From assembly GCA_009786085.1 (NCBI GenBank), contig WQTW01000010.1:1-32664 (forward strand): a DNA stretch of 32,664 nt, read 5' to 3'. Under the pieces are notes generated by a model, which was given only the letters and a program-made list of their open reading frames with translations, did no database searches and was not told where the DNA came from. This document shows positions 18,721-25,998 of this stretch, piece after piece. This stretch comes from Pseudomonadota bacterium (GTDB lineage Bacteria > Pseudomonadota > Gammaproteobacteria > Burkholderiales > Casimicrobiaceae). Every line of letters begins with the position of its first letter. Position 1 is the stretch's first letter. Position numbers and translations under genes: made by a program.

Positions 18721-18871
18721 AACCCAAAAACCTTCGTTGGACACGCTCACCAATGCTGGAGAGCGCGTGGCATACTCTCCCAATGGATGAATGAGTGGTG
18801 AAAAAGGCTTCAAAGCAAGCTACCATATGGTTTCCCATCGTTTATAAGCGATCAACTGAGGTTTTCAGGTT
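18721..18871 (-). mobile_element. MITE-like element, copy 2, inverted (151 bp)
   Basis: Reverse-oriented relative of copy 1, five bases after it. Its ends, AACCCAAAAACCTTCGTTG and the complement of AACCTGAAAACCTCAGTTG, match each other at about 15 of 19 positions. Read on the minus strand the interior again shows 'ggtagcttgctttgaagcc' and 'cacgcgctctccagca'. It ends 22 nt before the lipoprotein start, so it probably forms that gene's 5' leader. Confidence 0.7.
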
Positions 18872-18893
18872 TAATTTTTTCGATAGGTTTGTC

Positions 18894-19469
18894 ATGAAGC
18901 CATTTCCACCTTTTGTCGCCGCTTTCATTGCCGCGCTGGCGATGCTGTTAACAGCCTGTACTCCGGCCACCACTGAAAAAGAACCCGCCCCTGCGCCTTC
19001 GCCAGCCGACAGTGTAACCAGTGCCGCGCCCGCTCCAGTAACGTTGCCATTCCGGCAGACCGTGTGGGGATGGCAATATACCCAACTGAGTACCCAACTG
19101 AGTACCCAACTGAGTACCCAACTGAGTACCCAACTGAGTACCCAACTGAGTACCCAACCAAGTCTCCAGCAAAGCGACGCGCAACTCGCACCCGCAGCTC
19201 CGGCGCACTACACGCTGACCTTTCAGGAGGAAAACCGTCTGGCGATCCGTGCCGACTGCAACCGCGGCGGCACGGTTTACCGTATTCAGGACGACCTCCT
19301 GACTTTCGAGCCGATCGCCATGACCAAAGTGCTCTGCCCCGCCGATTCCCTCGACCGCAATTTCCTCGACGGCCTGCGCACGGTCGAACGTTACCGGATC
19401 GACGACAAAACGCTGACGCTGCAATTGCGCTCCGGTGGTGAAATGGTGTTCGCGCCGGTTCAGCCGTAG
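18894..19469 (+). CDS. META/HslJ-domain lipoprotein with TQLS tandem repeats
   Basis: A 191-residue predicted lipoprotein: signal peptide with lipobox LTAC (Cys22), then a Pro/Ala-rich linker, then a run of Thr-Gln-Leu-Ser units (~62-86) encoded by a 12-bp DNA repeat, then a META (HslJ-type) domain from about 104. The domain is recognised by NRGGTVYRIQDDLLTFEPIA, MTKVLCPADSLDRNFLDGL and the closing LTLQLRSGGEMVF. I chose the ATG at 18894 because the signal peptide begins there; the frame is open further upstream into the MITE copy, which is not protein-like. It is probably an envelope protein. Its precise function is unknown; HslJ homologues are linked to stress resistance. Confidence 0.8.
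   Translation: MKPFPPFVAAFIAALAMLLTACTPATTEKEPAPAPSPADSVTSAAPAPVTLPFRQTVWGWQYTQLSTQLSTQLSTQLSTQLSTQLSTQPSLQQSDAQLAPAAPAHYTLTFQEENRLAIRADCNRGGTVYRIQDDLLTFEPIAMTKVLCPADSLDRNFLDGLRTVERYRIDDKTLTLQLRSGGEMVFAPVQP
19079..19162 (+). repeat. 12-bp tandem repeat within the lipoprotein gene
   Basis: Six identical units of tacccaactgag (19079-19150) and one degenerate unit (19151-19162). Twelve bases keep the frame, so changes in copy number would lengthen or shorten the linker by four residues without frameshift. The core CCCAACTGAG is identical to the right end of the MITE copy 1 (18695-18704). Confidence 0.95.
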
Positions 19470-19528
19470 TTTTGAACCCGGGAAAGTTTTTGACCACGAA
19501 AGACACGAAAAAATTTGATCGAAAGTCT

Positions 19529-19606
19529 TTCACGCGAAGGCGCGAAGCCGCAAAGAAGGAAAGCCCCCTTTTCAAAGGGGGTGTCGGCAAAGCCGACGGG
19601 GGTTTG
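19529..19606 (+). repeat. Intergenic repeat module between lipoprotein gene and menA
   Basis: Same hairpin module as at 8700-8773, direct orientation: 'ttcacgcgaaggcgcgaagccgc', the GCCCCCTTTTCAAAGGGGG hairpin, and a gtcggc/gccgac stem in place of GCCCGCC/GGCGGGC. It is preceded by 'ccacgaaagacacgaaa' and followed by a 'ttctgcgccctgcgacttcgc' module and 'tctttacgttctttgcgg', all of which recur elsewhere in the window. Confidence 0.85.
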
Positions 19607-19719
19607 CAACGTCACCGTAGCATGAATTCTGCGCCCTGCGACTTCGCGCAGGATGACGTTTTTTTCTTTACGTTCTTTGCGGTAAGTTTTTTTGAGTTTA
19701 AAGGGAGTCGTTTTTCCTA

Positions 19720-20634
19720 ATGTCATCCGATCAACCTATCACCCCCGGTTCTCTGGCGGCCTGGAAAATCGCCATACGGCCTCACACGCTCTGGCTCGCC
19801 GCCGTGCCGGTCGCGGTTGCCGCCGCGCTGGTGTTCGCCTTCCAGCACACCCTGCACTGGCCGACGCTGGTTCTGGCGCTACTGTGCGCGATCATGCTCC
19901 AAGTCATCACCAACCTCCAGAACGACGTTGGCTACACCGACCGAGGCGCTGAAACCGGCGCGCGCGTCGGCTTCCCGCGCGCCACCCAAAACGGCTGGCT
20001 GACCGCCCGCCAGATCCGCGCCGCGCTGATGATCTGCGTCGGCATCACCGTACTGCTGGGTTTGCCGCTGGTCATCTGGCACGGCTGGATCATTCTGGCG
20101 CTGGGCGTCCTGTCGATCATCGCCGCGATCCTCTACATGGCGGGATTTCGTCCCATCGCGTTCACCCCCTGGGGAGAAATCGCCGTTTTCGTGTTCTTCG
20201 GAATGGTCGCCGTCAACGGCACCGTCTATCTGCTGACGCACAGCCTGCCCTGGTACGTCTGGCCGGTCGCCTGCGCCATCGGCCTGCTGGCGGCAGCCGT
20301 GCTGCTGGTCAACAACTACCGCGACATTGAACACGACAAAAATACCGGCCGCCGGACATTGCCGGTCGCGCTGGGACTGTCCGGCGCGCGGTTTTGCTAC
20401 GCAGCGATGATCTTTCTCCCGTTCATCCTGCTCGGCACCCTCACCGCCTTCTCGCCCTGGTTCCTGCTGCCGATGCTGGCGCTGCCGTTTGCCTGGCGCA
20501 CCTGGCAGGCATTCAACACCACCGCTCCCGGCCTGGCGTTCAACGACGTTCTATTGCGCACCGTCCGGCTCGAAGCACTGTATGGCGGGCTGTTTGTGGT
20601 GGCGGGTGTACTTGCCGGAACAGTGATAATTTAG
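19720..20634 (+). CDS. menA: 1,4-dihydroxy-2-naphthoate polyprenyltransferase (MenA)
   Basis: Integral-membrane UbiA-superfamily prenyltransferase that attaches the isoprenoid tail to dihydroxynaphthoate to make demethylmenaquinone. The 304-residue product has about eight hydrophobic segments. The two Asp-rich motifs are present: NLQNDVGYTDRGAETGARVGF (~66-86) and NNYRDIEHDKNTGRRTLPV (~198-216), the second being typical of MenA and not of UbiA. GGGAG lies about 10 nt before the ATG. No other men genes are nearby. Another UbiA-family prenyltransferase activity is possible but less likely. Confidence 0.85.
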   Translation: MSSDQPITPGSLAAWKIAIRPHTLWLAAVPVAVAAALVFAFQHTLHWPTLVLALLCAIMLQVITNLQNDVGYTDRGAETGARVGFPRATQNGWLTARQIRAALMICVGITVLLGLPLVIWHGWIILALGVLSIIAAILYMAGFRPIAFTPWGEIAVFVFFGMVAVNGTVYLLTHSLPWYVWPVACAIGLLAAAVLLVNNYRDIEHDKNTGRRTLPVALGLSGARFCYAAMIFLPFILLGTLTAFSPWFLLPMLALPFAWRTWQAFNTTAPGLAFNDVLLRTVRLEALYGGLFVVAGVLAGTVII

Positions 20635-20686
20635 TTTAAATACACTCGCCAACAAATTGACTTTACAAGAGAATCTCAGCAACGCG

Positions 20687-21097
20687 CTATCCGCGCGCCA
20701 CCACACCAACACCCGCGCTGCGCGCTGCCTCCGCAAGCGCCACGTCTTGCGTGGCGATGGGTAATTGCATGCGCAAAGCCAGTTCGAGGTAAGCGGCATC
20801 GTAGCTCGTCAGATCGTAGCGCAGCGCCAGTGCCAGTAGCAGACCGGGCTCGGAAGAATAGGAATGGATTTCGATAGGCAACAGAGAAAACTGCGCCAGC
20901 AATTCCTGTGCCTGACTGGCGATCATAACCTGACGCTTGCAGGCGGTGCGCAACACATTGACGATCTCCAGCCGCAGCAACAGCGGCGCAACCGCGCGCT
21001 CCTGTTCCAACCGTCTGGCGATAGCAGCGCTGTAGTCCGTGGCCTGATTCTCCAGAATCCAGCCGCAAACCACCGAGTTATCGAGAACGAAAGCCAT
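20687..21097 (-). CDS. Second VapC-like PIN-domain toxin
   Basis: A 136-residue PIN protein. Candidate active-site acids are Asp6 (MAFVLDNSVV), Glu in LLLRLEIVNVL, Asp in TSYDAAYLELALRM and Asp in IATQDVALAEAA. I chose ATG 21097, one base after the antitoxin stop, over the in-frame start at 21121, because the PIN fold begins at MAFVLDNSV. It resembles the first toxin most in the stretch YDAAYLELALRM and to its C-terminus, so the two are paralogues, though their antitoxins differ. Confidence 0.87.
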   Translation of the reverse strand: MAFVLDNSVVCGWILENQATDYSAAIARRLEQERAVAPLLLRLEIVNVLRTACKRQVMIASQAQELLAQFSLLPIEIHSYSSEPGLLLALALRYDLTSYDAAYLELALRMQLPIATQDVALAEAARSAGVGVVARG

Positions 21098-21098
21098 C

Positions 21099-21344
21099 TC
21101 AATCCAGCCCCTCGCGCGCAATGGCTTTCAAATCGCCCTCCAACCGCATTCCGCACGACAGCGAACGCAGGCGTTTGAAAACTTCAGCAACCTCGGCTCG
21201 CCGGTTCAAGGCGGGTTCAGCCACAGGAACCAACCGCGCCATGGGCTTGCCGCGCTTGGTAATGGCGATGTCCTCACCACCTTCAACACGAAGAACCAGC
21301 TCCGACAAACGATTCTTTGCTTCAGCCAATGGAACGCTCAACAT
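21099..21344 (-). CDS. Phd-type antitoxin of the second TA pair
   Basis: An 81-residue protein starting MLSVPLAEAKNRLSELVLRVEGGEDIAITKRGKPMARLVPV, a clear Phd/YefM DNA-binding fold. The C-terminal half is charged and likely binds the toxin. It precedes the PIN gene with a one-base gap. An inverted repeat sits immediately before its start codon. Confidence 0.88.
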   Translation of the reverse strand: MLSVPLAEAKNRLSELVLRVEGGEDIAITKRGKPMARLVPVAEPALNRRAEVAEVFKRLRSLSCGMRLEGDLKAIAREGLD

Positions 21345-21372
21345 AGCTAGACCCCAAAAAAAACATCTAGCT
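21345..21372 (-). promoter_or_regulatory. Inverted repeat before second antitoxin (candidate operator)
   Basis: Arms AGCTAGA (21345-21351) and TCTAGCT (21366-21372) are separated by 14 nt rich in A (T on the coding strand). The site abuts the antitoxin start codon, a usual place for autoregulation by Phd-like proteins. I see no clear -35/-10 pair here. Confidence 0.45.
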
Positions 21373-21442
21373 TGATTTTAGGATGAATAGCCAAGTTTGT
21401 CCAGCCCATGACGATATTGTTCTCAAACCGGCAACTACAATG

Positions 21443-21563
21443 ATCCTAGAAACCTCAGTTGACCGCTTGTAAACCTATGGAAAACCGCGTAGTAGCTTAC
21501 TTTGGAGCCGTTCTCAGCGCTCACCCTCTGGGTGAGCGCACGTCCAACTGAGGTTTTTAGGAT
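21443..21563 (+). mobile_element. MITE-like element, copy 3 (121 bp)
   Basis: Ends match those of copy 1: ATCCTAGAAACCTCAGTTG (21443-21461, one change) and the perfect complement of ATCCTAAAAACCTCAGTTG (21545-21563). The interior keeps 'gaccgcttgtaaacctatggaaaacc', 'gtagcttactttggagcc' and 'ctcaccctctgggtgag' but is much shorter than copy 1. It is non-coding. It lies between the second TA pair and the YgfX-like gene, in a 274-bp gap. Confidence 0.75.
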
Positions 21564-21618
21564 GATGGCGTTTGCCGGTTTGTGAGGCCAAAGCCGCAAT
21601 CCATCCCATCATATCCAA

Positions 21619-22158
21619 TCAAGCATTTCCCCGACCCTTGAGACCTGATTCCTGCCTCCCGTGTTGTAACAGCACACGCAAGCGCCGCCAATCATCGGCG
21701 GACATCATGTCCGGCAGCAGAAACAGTGTTCGTGATGGCGCTTTAAAGCGGCGCAAACGATGCGATGATGTCTCACTGCGCCAGACAAGGGTGAGGAAAG
21801 TGTCGCCGAGGCAGGTGCTGTCGAGTACTTGCGCCGGCAGCCCGTCTTCAGGAGCCGAAGCGTTCGCCGCCGTTTCGTTGGAAAAGCCAGTGGCAACACC
21901 CGCGGCAAAATAAAGACGCAGTTGCCGGTCGGCGCTCAAGGTCAACGCTTCGACACCACCGGGCAGCCCCTGCGGCATCAGCCGCCGCCATGCCCAGAAC
22001 GCCCAGGCCACCAGCGCCAGATCGGCGACCAAAAGCACCCACCAGGGCCAGGGCAATGTCCATAACAGCAAGGCCGTCGCCGCTGTCGGCAGCGCAAACC
22101 ACATTGCTGCTCGCCGTGAACGACGCAAGACGATAGGAAGGCGTGGCGTGTTTTTCAT
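21619..22158 (-). CDS. YgfX/CptA-like inner membrane protein
   Basis: A 179-residue protein with an Arg-rich N-terminus (LPIVLRRSRRAAM) followed by two close membrane segments (about 20-35 and 37-56) and a soluble C-terminal part ending with DDWRRLRVLLQHGRQ. This layout, with a basic N-terminus, a hairpin of two helices and a final 'WRRLR' motif, resembles the YgfX (CptA) family, which in E. coli is paired with SdhE and acts on cytoskeletal proteins. No SdhE-like gene is adjacent. The family assignment is moderate because the sequence is divergent. Confidence 0.55.
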   Translation of the reverse strand: MKNTPRLPIVLRRSRRAAMWFALPTAATALLLWTLPWPWWVLLVADLALVAWAFWAWRRLMPQGLPGGVEALTLSADRQLRLYFAAGVATGFSNETAANASAPEDGLPAQVLDSTCLGDTFLTLVWRSETSSHRLRRFKAPSRTLFLLPDMMSADDWRRLRVLLQHGRQESGLKGRGNA

Positions 22159-22342
22159 CGTCGATTCATTTTTTCAAAAACACTTTAACCGCAAAGAACG
22201 CATAGAGCGCAAAGAGAGCGCCGTCATTCTGCGCAGAGCGAAGCGAAGTCGCAGAATCCATAAAAACGCGGGCACTTGCACTCTCTATTTTTAGCAGATA
22301 GCGCTTTGCTTATCCGTCCTACGTCCTACACCCTCTCCCCCA

Positions 22343-22368
22343 CCCCTCTCCCGCATGCGGGAGAGGGG
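22343..22368. repeat. Palindromic intergenic hairpin between ppsA and the YgfX-like gene
   Basis: A perfect palindrome with arms CCCCTCTCCCGCA / TGCGGGAGAGGGG. The 287-bp gap (22159-22445) also holds 'ccgcaaagaacgcatagagcgcaaag', 'tcattctgcgcagagcg..gaagtcgcagaatcca' and 'tttcgtgtctttcgtgtttttcgtgg' modules, all seen elsewhere in the window. Confidence 0.85.
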
Positions 22369-22445
22369 AATACTCCTCTTCGCCGCTTCGCGTGAGACGC
22401 CTTTCGTGTCTTTCGTGTTTTTCGTGGTTAAGTTTTTTCTGGTTC

Positions 22446-24830
22446 CTAACGCGCCGCCGCTTTGGACAACGCCAGCCAGGTTTCGACGACGGTGTCGGGG
22501 TTCAGTGAAATGGTTTCGATGCCTTGTTCGACCAGCCATTGTGCGAAATCGGGATGGTCGGACGGCCCCTGTCCGCAGATGCCGACATAGCTGCCTTTGG
22601 CGCGACACGCCGAAATCGCCATGGTCAACATGGCTTTGACTGCGTCGTCGCGCTCGTCGAAGGTCGGCGCAATCGGCCCGCCGGAATCGCGATCGACGCC
22701 CAGTGTCAGTTGGGTCATGTCGTTCGAGCCGATCGAAAAGCCGTCGAAGTGATTGAGGAATTGCGACGCCAATACCGCGTTGGTCGGCAGTTCGCACATC
22801 ATGATCAACCGCAATCCGTTCTTGCCGCGTTCCAATCCGTTTTTAGCCAGCAATTCGACGACCCGCTCCGCTTCTTTGAGGGTGCGCACGAACGGAATCA
22901 TGATCTCGACGTTGGTCAATCCCATGTCGTCACGAACACGCCGCAATGCTTTGCACTCAAGCACAAAGCAGTCGTAAAACTCTTTTGAGATGTAACGCGA
23001 AGCGCCGCGGAATCCAAGCATCGGATTTTCTTCGTGCGGTTCGTAATGGTTGCCGCCCAGCAGGTTGAAGTATTCGTTCGACTTGAAGTCCGACATTCGG
23101 ACGATGACTTTCTTCGGCGCAAACGCCGCCGCAATCGTCGCCACGCCTTCGGCGATTTTGCTGATGTAGAACTCGACTGGATTTTCGTAACCGGCGGTTC
23201 GATGGCGGATGTCGCGCTTCAATTCGTCCGGCAAGGTGTTGAATTCGAGCAGCGCGCGCGGATGAATGCCGACATTGCGATTGATGATGAATTCGAGACG
23301 CGCCAAACCGACGCCTTCGTTCGGCAAACGGCGGAATTCAAACGCCAATTCAGGATTGCCGACGTTGATCATGAGTTTGACCGGCGGTTCCGGCATTTTG
23401 TCGAGCGCCACTTCATGAATGGTGACATCGAGAAGTCCTTCGTAAATTTTCCCGGTGTCGCCTTCGGCGCACGAAACGGTAACCTCCATTCCTTCTTTCA
23501 AGATTTGCGTCGCGTCGCCACAACCGACGACCGCCGGAATCCCCAACTCACGCGCGATGATCGCCGCGTGACAGGTGCGACCGCCGCGATTGGTCACGAT
23601 CGCCGCCGCCCGTTTCATCACCGGTTCCCAATCGGGGTCGGTCATGTCGGCCACCAGAACATCGCCCTTCTGGACGCGATCCATTTCGGTGACCGATTTC
23701 ACCAGGCGCACGTGACCTTTCCCGATTTTCTGTCCGATGGCGCGGCCGGTGGTCAACACGGCGGCGTCGCCTTCAATCTGGTAACGGCGCAATTTATCGC
23801 CGCTCGCTTCGCGCGATTTCACCGTTTCCGGGCGCGCCTGCAAAATGTACAGTTTGCCGTCGATGCCGTCGCGTCCCCACTCGATGTCCATTGGCCGCTG
23901 GTAGTGCGCTTCGATCTTCATCGCAAAACGCGCCAGTTCTTCGATCTCGGCGTCGCTGATCGAATACCCCAAACGTTGTATTTCCGGCACTTCTATTGTC
24001 TTTGTCGAGCGCCCTGCCGCGTTGTCGTCGGTGAACACCATTTTCAGCGCTTTGCTGCCGGTGATTTTGCGCAGGATCGCAGGCCGGTTCGCTTCCAGAT
24101 TCGGTTTGTAAACATAAAATTCGTCGGGATTGACGGTGCCCTGCACCACGGTTTCGCCCAAGCCATACGCCGAAGTGATGAACACCACTTGATCGAAACC
24201 CGACTCGGTGTCCATCGTGAACATCACGCCGGCCGCGCCCAGATCGCTGCGCACCATCCGCTGCACCCCCGCAGACAACGCCACTTCCTGATGCGCGAAA
24301 CCCTGATGCACGCGATAAGCAATCGCGCGATCGTTGTACAACGATGCAAACACTTCCCGAATAGCGTCGAGAACCGCATCGATGCCGCGAATGTTCAGGA
24401 ACGTTTCCTGTTGTCCGGCGAACGACGCATCCGGCAAATCTTCGGCGGTCGCCGACGAACGCACGGCGAACGATGCGTCCGGCTGGTCTTTGGAAAGCGC
24501 CGCATACGCCGCCCGGATGTCCTGCTCCAGTGCGGCGGGAAACGGCGCCGACGCGACCATCTCACGGATTTCCCGACCGACGCGCGCCAGTTTGATGACA
24601 TCCTCGACATCGAGACCGGCCAGCTTCTGTTGAATGGCCGCAGTCAAATCGTTGGCTTCCAAAAACTCACGAAAAGCATCCGCCGTCGTCGCAAAACCGC
24701 CGGGCACCCGAATGCCGCTTTGCGTCAACTGACTGATCATTTCCCCAAGTGATGCGTTCTTGCCTCCGACTTTTTCGACATCGGTCATGCGCAACTGCTC
24801 GAAAGGAAGAACTCGCGTCATGGCTTTCAT
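22446..24830 (-). CDS. ppsA: Phosphoenolpyruvate synthase
   Basis: Makes PEP from pyruvate and ATP (giving AMP and phosphate) for gluconeogenesis. The 794-residue length matches the family. The N-terminal ATP-grasp half starts [15 protein letters not shown] and contains [20 protein letters not shown]. The swivelling domain has the phosphorylated histidine in [17 protein letters not shown] (His421). The C-terminal PEP/pyruvate barrel has [31 protein letters not shown], and the proton-donor cysteine in [11 protein letters not shown] (Cys752). GGAG lies 8 nt before the ATG. PpsR, encoded at 26870, should control it by phosphorylation. Confidence 0.98.
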   Translation of the reverse strand: MKAMTRVLPFEQLRMTDVEKVGGKNASLGEMISQLTQSGIRVPGGFATTADAFREFLEANDLTAAIQQKLAGLDVEDVIKLARVGREIREMVASAPFPAALEQDIRAAYAALSKDQPDASFAVRSSATAEDLPDASFAGQQETFLNIRGIDAVLDAIREVFASLYNDRAIAYRVHQGFAHQEVALSAGVQRMVRSDLGAAGVMFTMDTESGFDQVVFITSAYGLGETVVQGTVNPDEFYVYKPNLEANRPAILRKITGSKALKMVFTDDNAAGRSTKTIEVPEIQRLGYSISDAEIEELARFAMKIEAHYQRPMDIEWGRDGIDGKLYILQARPETVKSREASGDKLRRYQIEGDAAVLTTGRAIGQKIGKGHVRLVKSVTEMDRVQKGDVLVADMTDPDWEPVMKRAAAIVTNRGGRTCHAAIIARELGIPAVVGCGDATQILKEGMEVTVSCAEGDTGKIYEGLLDVTIHEVALDKMPEPPVKLMINVGNPELAFEFRRLPNEGVGLARLEFIINRNVGIHPRALLEFNTLPDELKRDIRHRTAGYENPVEFYISKIAEGVATIAAAFAPKKVIVRMSDFKSNEYFNLLGGNHYEPHEENPMLGFRGASRYISKEFYDCFVLECKALRRVRDDMGLTNVEIMIPFVRTLKEAERVVELLAKNGLERGKNGLRLIMMCELPTNAVLASQFLNHFDGFSIGSNDMTQLTLGVDRDSGGPIAPTFDERDDAVKAMLTMAISACRAKGSYVGICGQGPSDHPDFAQWLVEQGIETISLNPDTVVETWLALSKAAAR

Positions 24831-24973
24831 TGGGTGGCTCCAGGGGTCATTGCAGATAGAAATATTTTACTCGCAATCCGGGATCATGGATGGGGAATTG
24901 GGAACCCGATTTCACGCGGAGCCTTTAGCCGCGAGCGAAGCCGAAGAATCCATCCCTTTCCCAGCTCCCAGAT

Positions 24974-25008
24974 AAAACTCGGGCGCGATATCACCGATAT
25001 CACGCCCG
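24974..25008 (-). terminator. Intrinsic terminator of the HTH regulator gene
   Basis: On the minus strand a 13-bp stem with one mismatch (CGGGCG.GATATC arms, 3-nt loop) is followed by AGTTTTATC. It lies 59 nt after the stop of the gene at 25067. The rest of the gap to ppsA (24831-24973) holds a 'gcctttagccgcgagcgaag' repeat fragment and no gene. Confidence 0.7.
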
Positions 25009-25066
25009 AACAAAGCGCCTCGCGTCAGCGCGACGCGCTTCGAGGTACTTTCCCAAAAACAGCTAA

Positions 25067-25393
25067 TTATTCTTCGTCAGCACCGGACTCGTCAGATTCG
25101 TAGTCCTTCCACTTGCTCTTGACAGTACGTCCCAGACTGCGATACAGATCGGGTTGCGCTGTTTTCAGATGCTTGATAATTTCGTAGTCAACACGTTTGA
25201 TCTGGGTCAAATCGATTCTCTCAACATGAACCAAACGCAGCAGTTCACGAACCGGTTTCGGCATCGTCCGACCACTTTCATAACGCGAGCCTCCACTCTG
25301 CGTTACGCCGATTTGCGACCAGAAGCGCTCTTGGTTCAGTCCTCGACGTAACCGGATTTCGCGCGGGTTTAATACAAAGTCTGTTGTCTTCAC
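25067..25393 (-). CDS. Small XRE-type helix-turn-helix regulator
   Basis: A 108-residue protein with an N-terminal HTH: REIRLRRGLNQERFWSQIGVTQSGGSRYESGRTMPKPVRELLRL, where the recognition helix is near VTQSGGSRYESG. The C-terminal part is charged and ends in an acidic tail (DESGADEE). It starts with GTG, with GGAGAGG about 8 nt upstream. No toxin gene lies beside it, so it is a stand-alone regulator as far as the window shows. Its target is unknown. It sits next to a 600-bp AT-rich stretch. Confidence 0.8.
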   Translation of the reverse strand: MKTTDFVLNPREIRLRRGLNQERFWSQIGVTQSGGSRYESGRTMPKPVRELLRLVHVERIDLTQIKRVDYEIIKHLKTAQPDLYRSLGRTVKSKWKDYESDESGADEE

Positions 25394-25998
25394 AATAATG
25401 TCCTCTCCAAAAAAATAGGATGTTAATTAAAATGTTTTATAACCAACCGTTTACCCCGTCCTCATGAAATGATCTCCTCCCCTGTTGTATTTTGTATATA
25501 GGATGGCCATTTACGCGGTTGGCAAAAGCTCGAAAAGCAGACCATTTCATACGCGCACCCCCGGCCATGTCGTTTTACTTTAACCTTGTCAGCAATGTCG
25601 TTATTTTAGTACAACTTCAGATCGCAGGACACTTGCCCCAAGCGCTGAGACATATTTTTCCTGCGTAAGTTGCAGATTCCTTTTCAGTTACCCCGTCCGG
25701 ACATATTGGTTGTCACTCTACCCCTGTCTTCCCCGGTAGCATACGACCTTGTTGTCATCAAGACAAGACCATGATGGCTTTGTGTGATTTATTTATTGTA
25801 AAGAATCAAAAAAACGACACACACATAATATATGACTATCGACATCATAAATTAATTCTATTTGTCGGAGTTTATTTTTGTTGTCACGCGTAGTAACTGT
25901 CGAACTTCTTTCAAGGGCGAGCCCCCGGCATCCCGCTATTGGCGCTAGAATAACGTAATGGCGCCATCTTCTCGGGCGCGATTTCCCGACGCTTTCCC
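25394..25998. other. AT-rich gene-free region between the HTH regulator and the PHP gene
   Basis: I find no gene in these 605 bases. They are visibly richer in A and T than the neighbouring genes (especially 25780-25900) and lack the intergenic repeat modules common elsewhere. Features: a five-codon frame (25465-25451, minus strand, MRTG) with a strong GGAGGAG before it, and a weak TAGAAT (25946-25951) that could serve the PHP gene. The region may hold a long leader, a small RNA or decayed DNA. Confidence 0.6.

Noticed and set aside
18478..18871. Complete insertion sequence
   Set aside because: No transposase frame fits within or near the elements; the short open frames inside have no domain and cross the repeat ends.
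19079..19162. CRISPR array
   Set aside because: The 12-bp units are contiguous with no spacers and encode in-frame TQLS; there are no cas genes.
23034..24752. Long plus-strand open frame opposite ppsA
   Set aside because: It is wholly antisense to a clear PEP synthase; its product is rich in Arg, His, Phe and Val with no motif, as expected for a shadow of a GC-rich gene.
25067..25393. Antitoxin of a HigBA-type pair
   Set aside because: No RelE/HigB-like frame lies on either side; the adjacent upstream DNA is gene-free and the downstream ends in a terminator.
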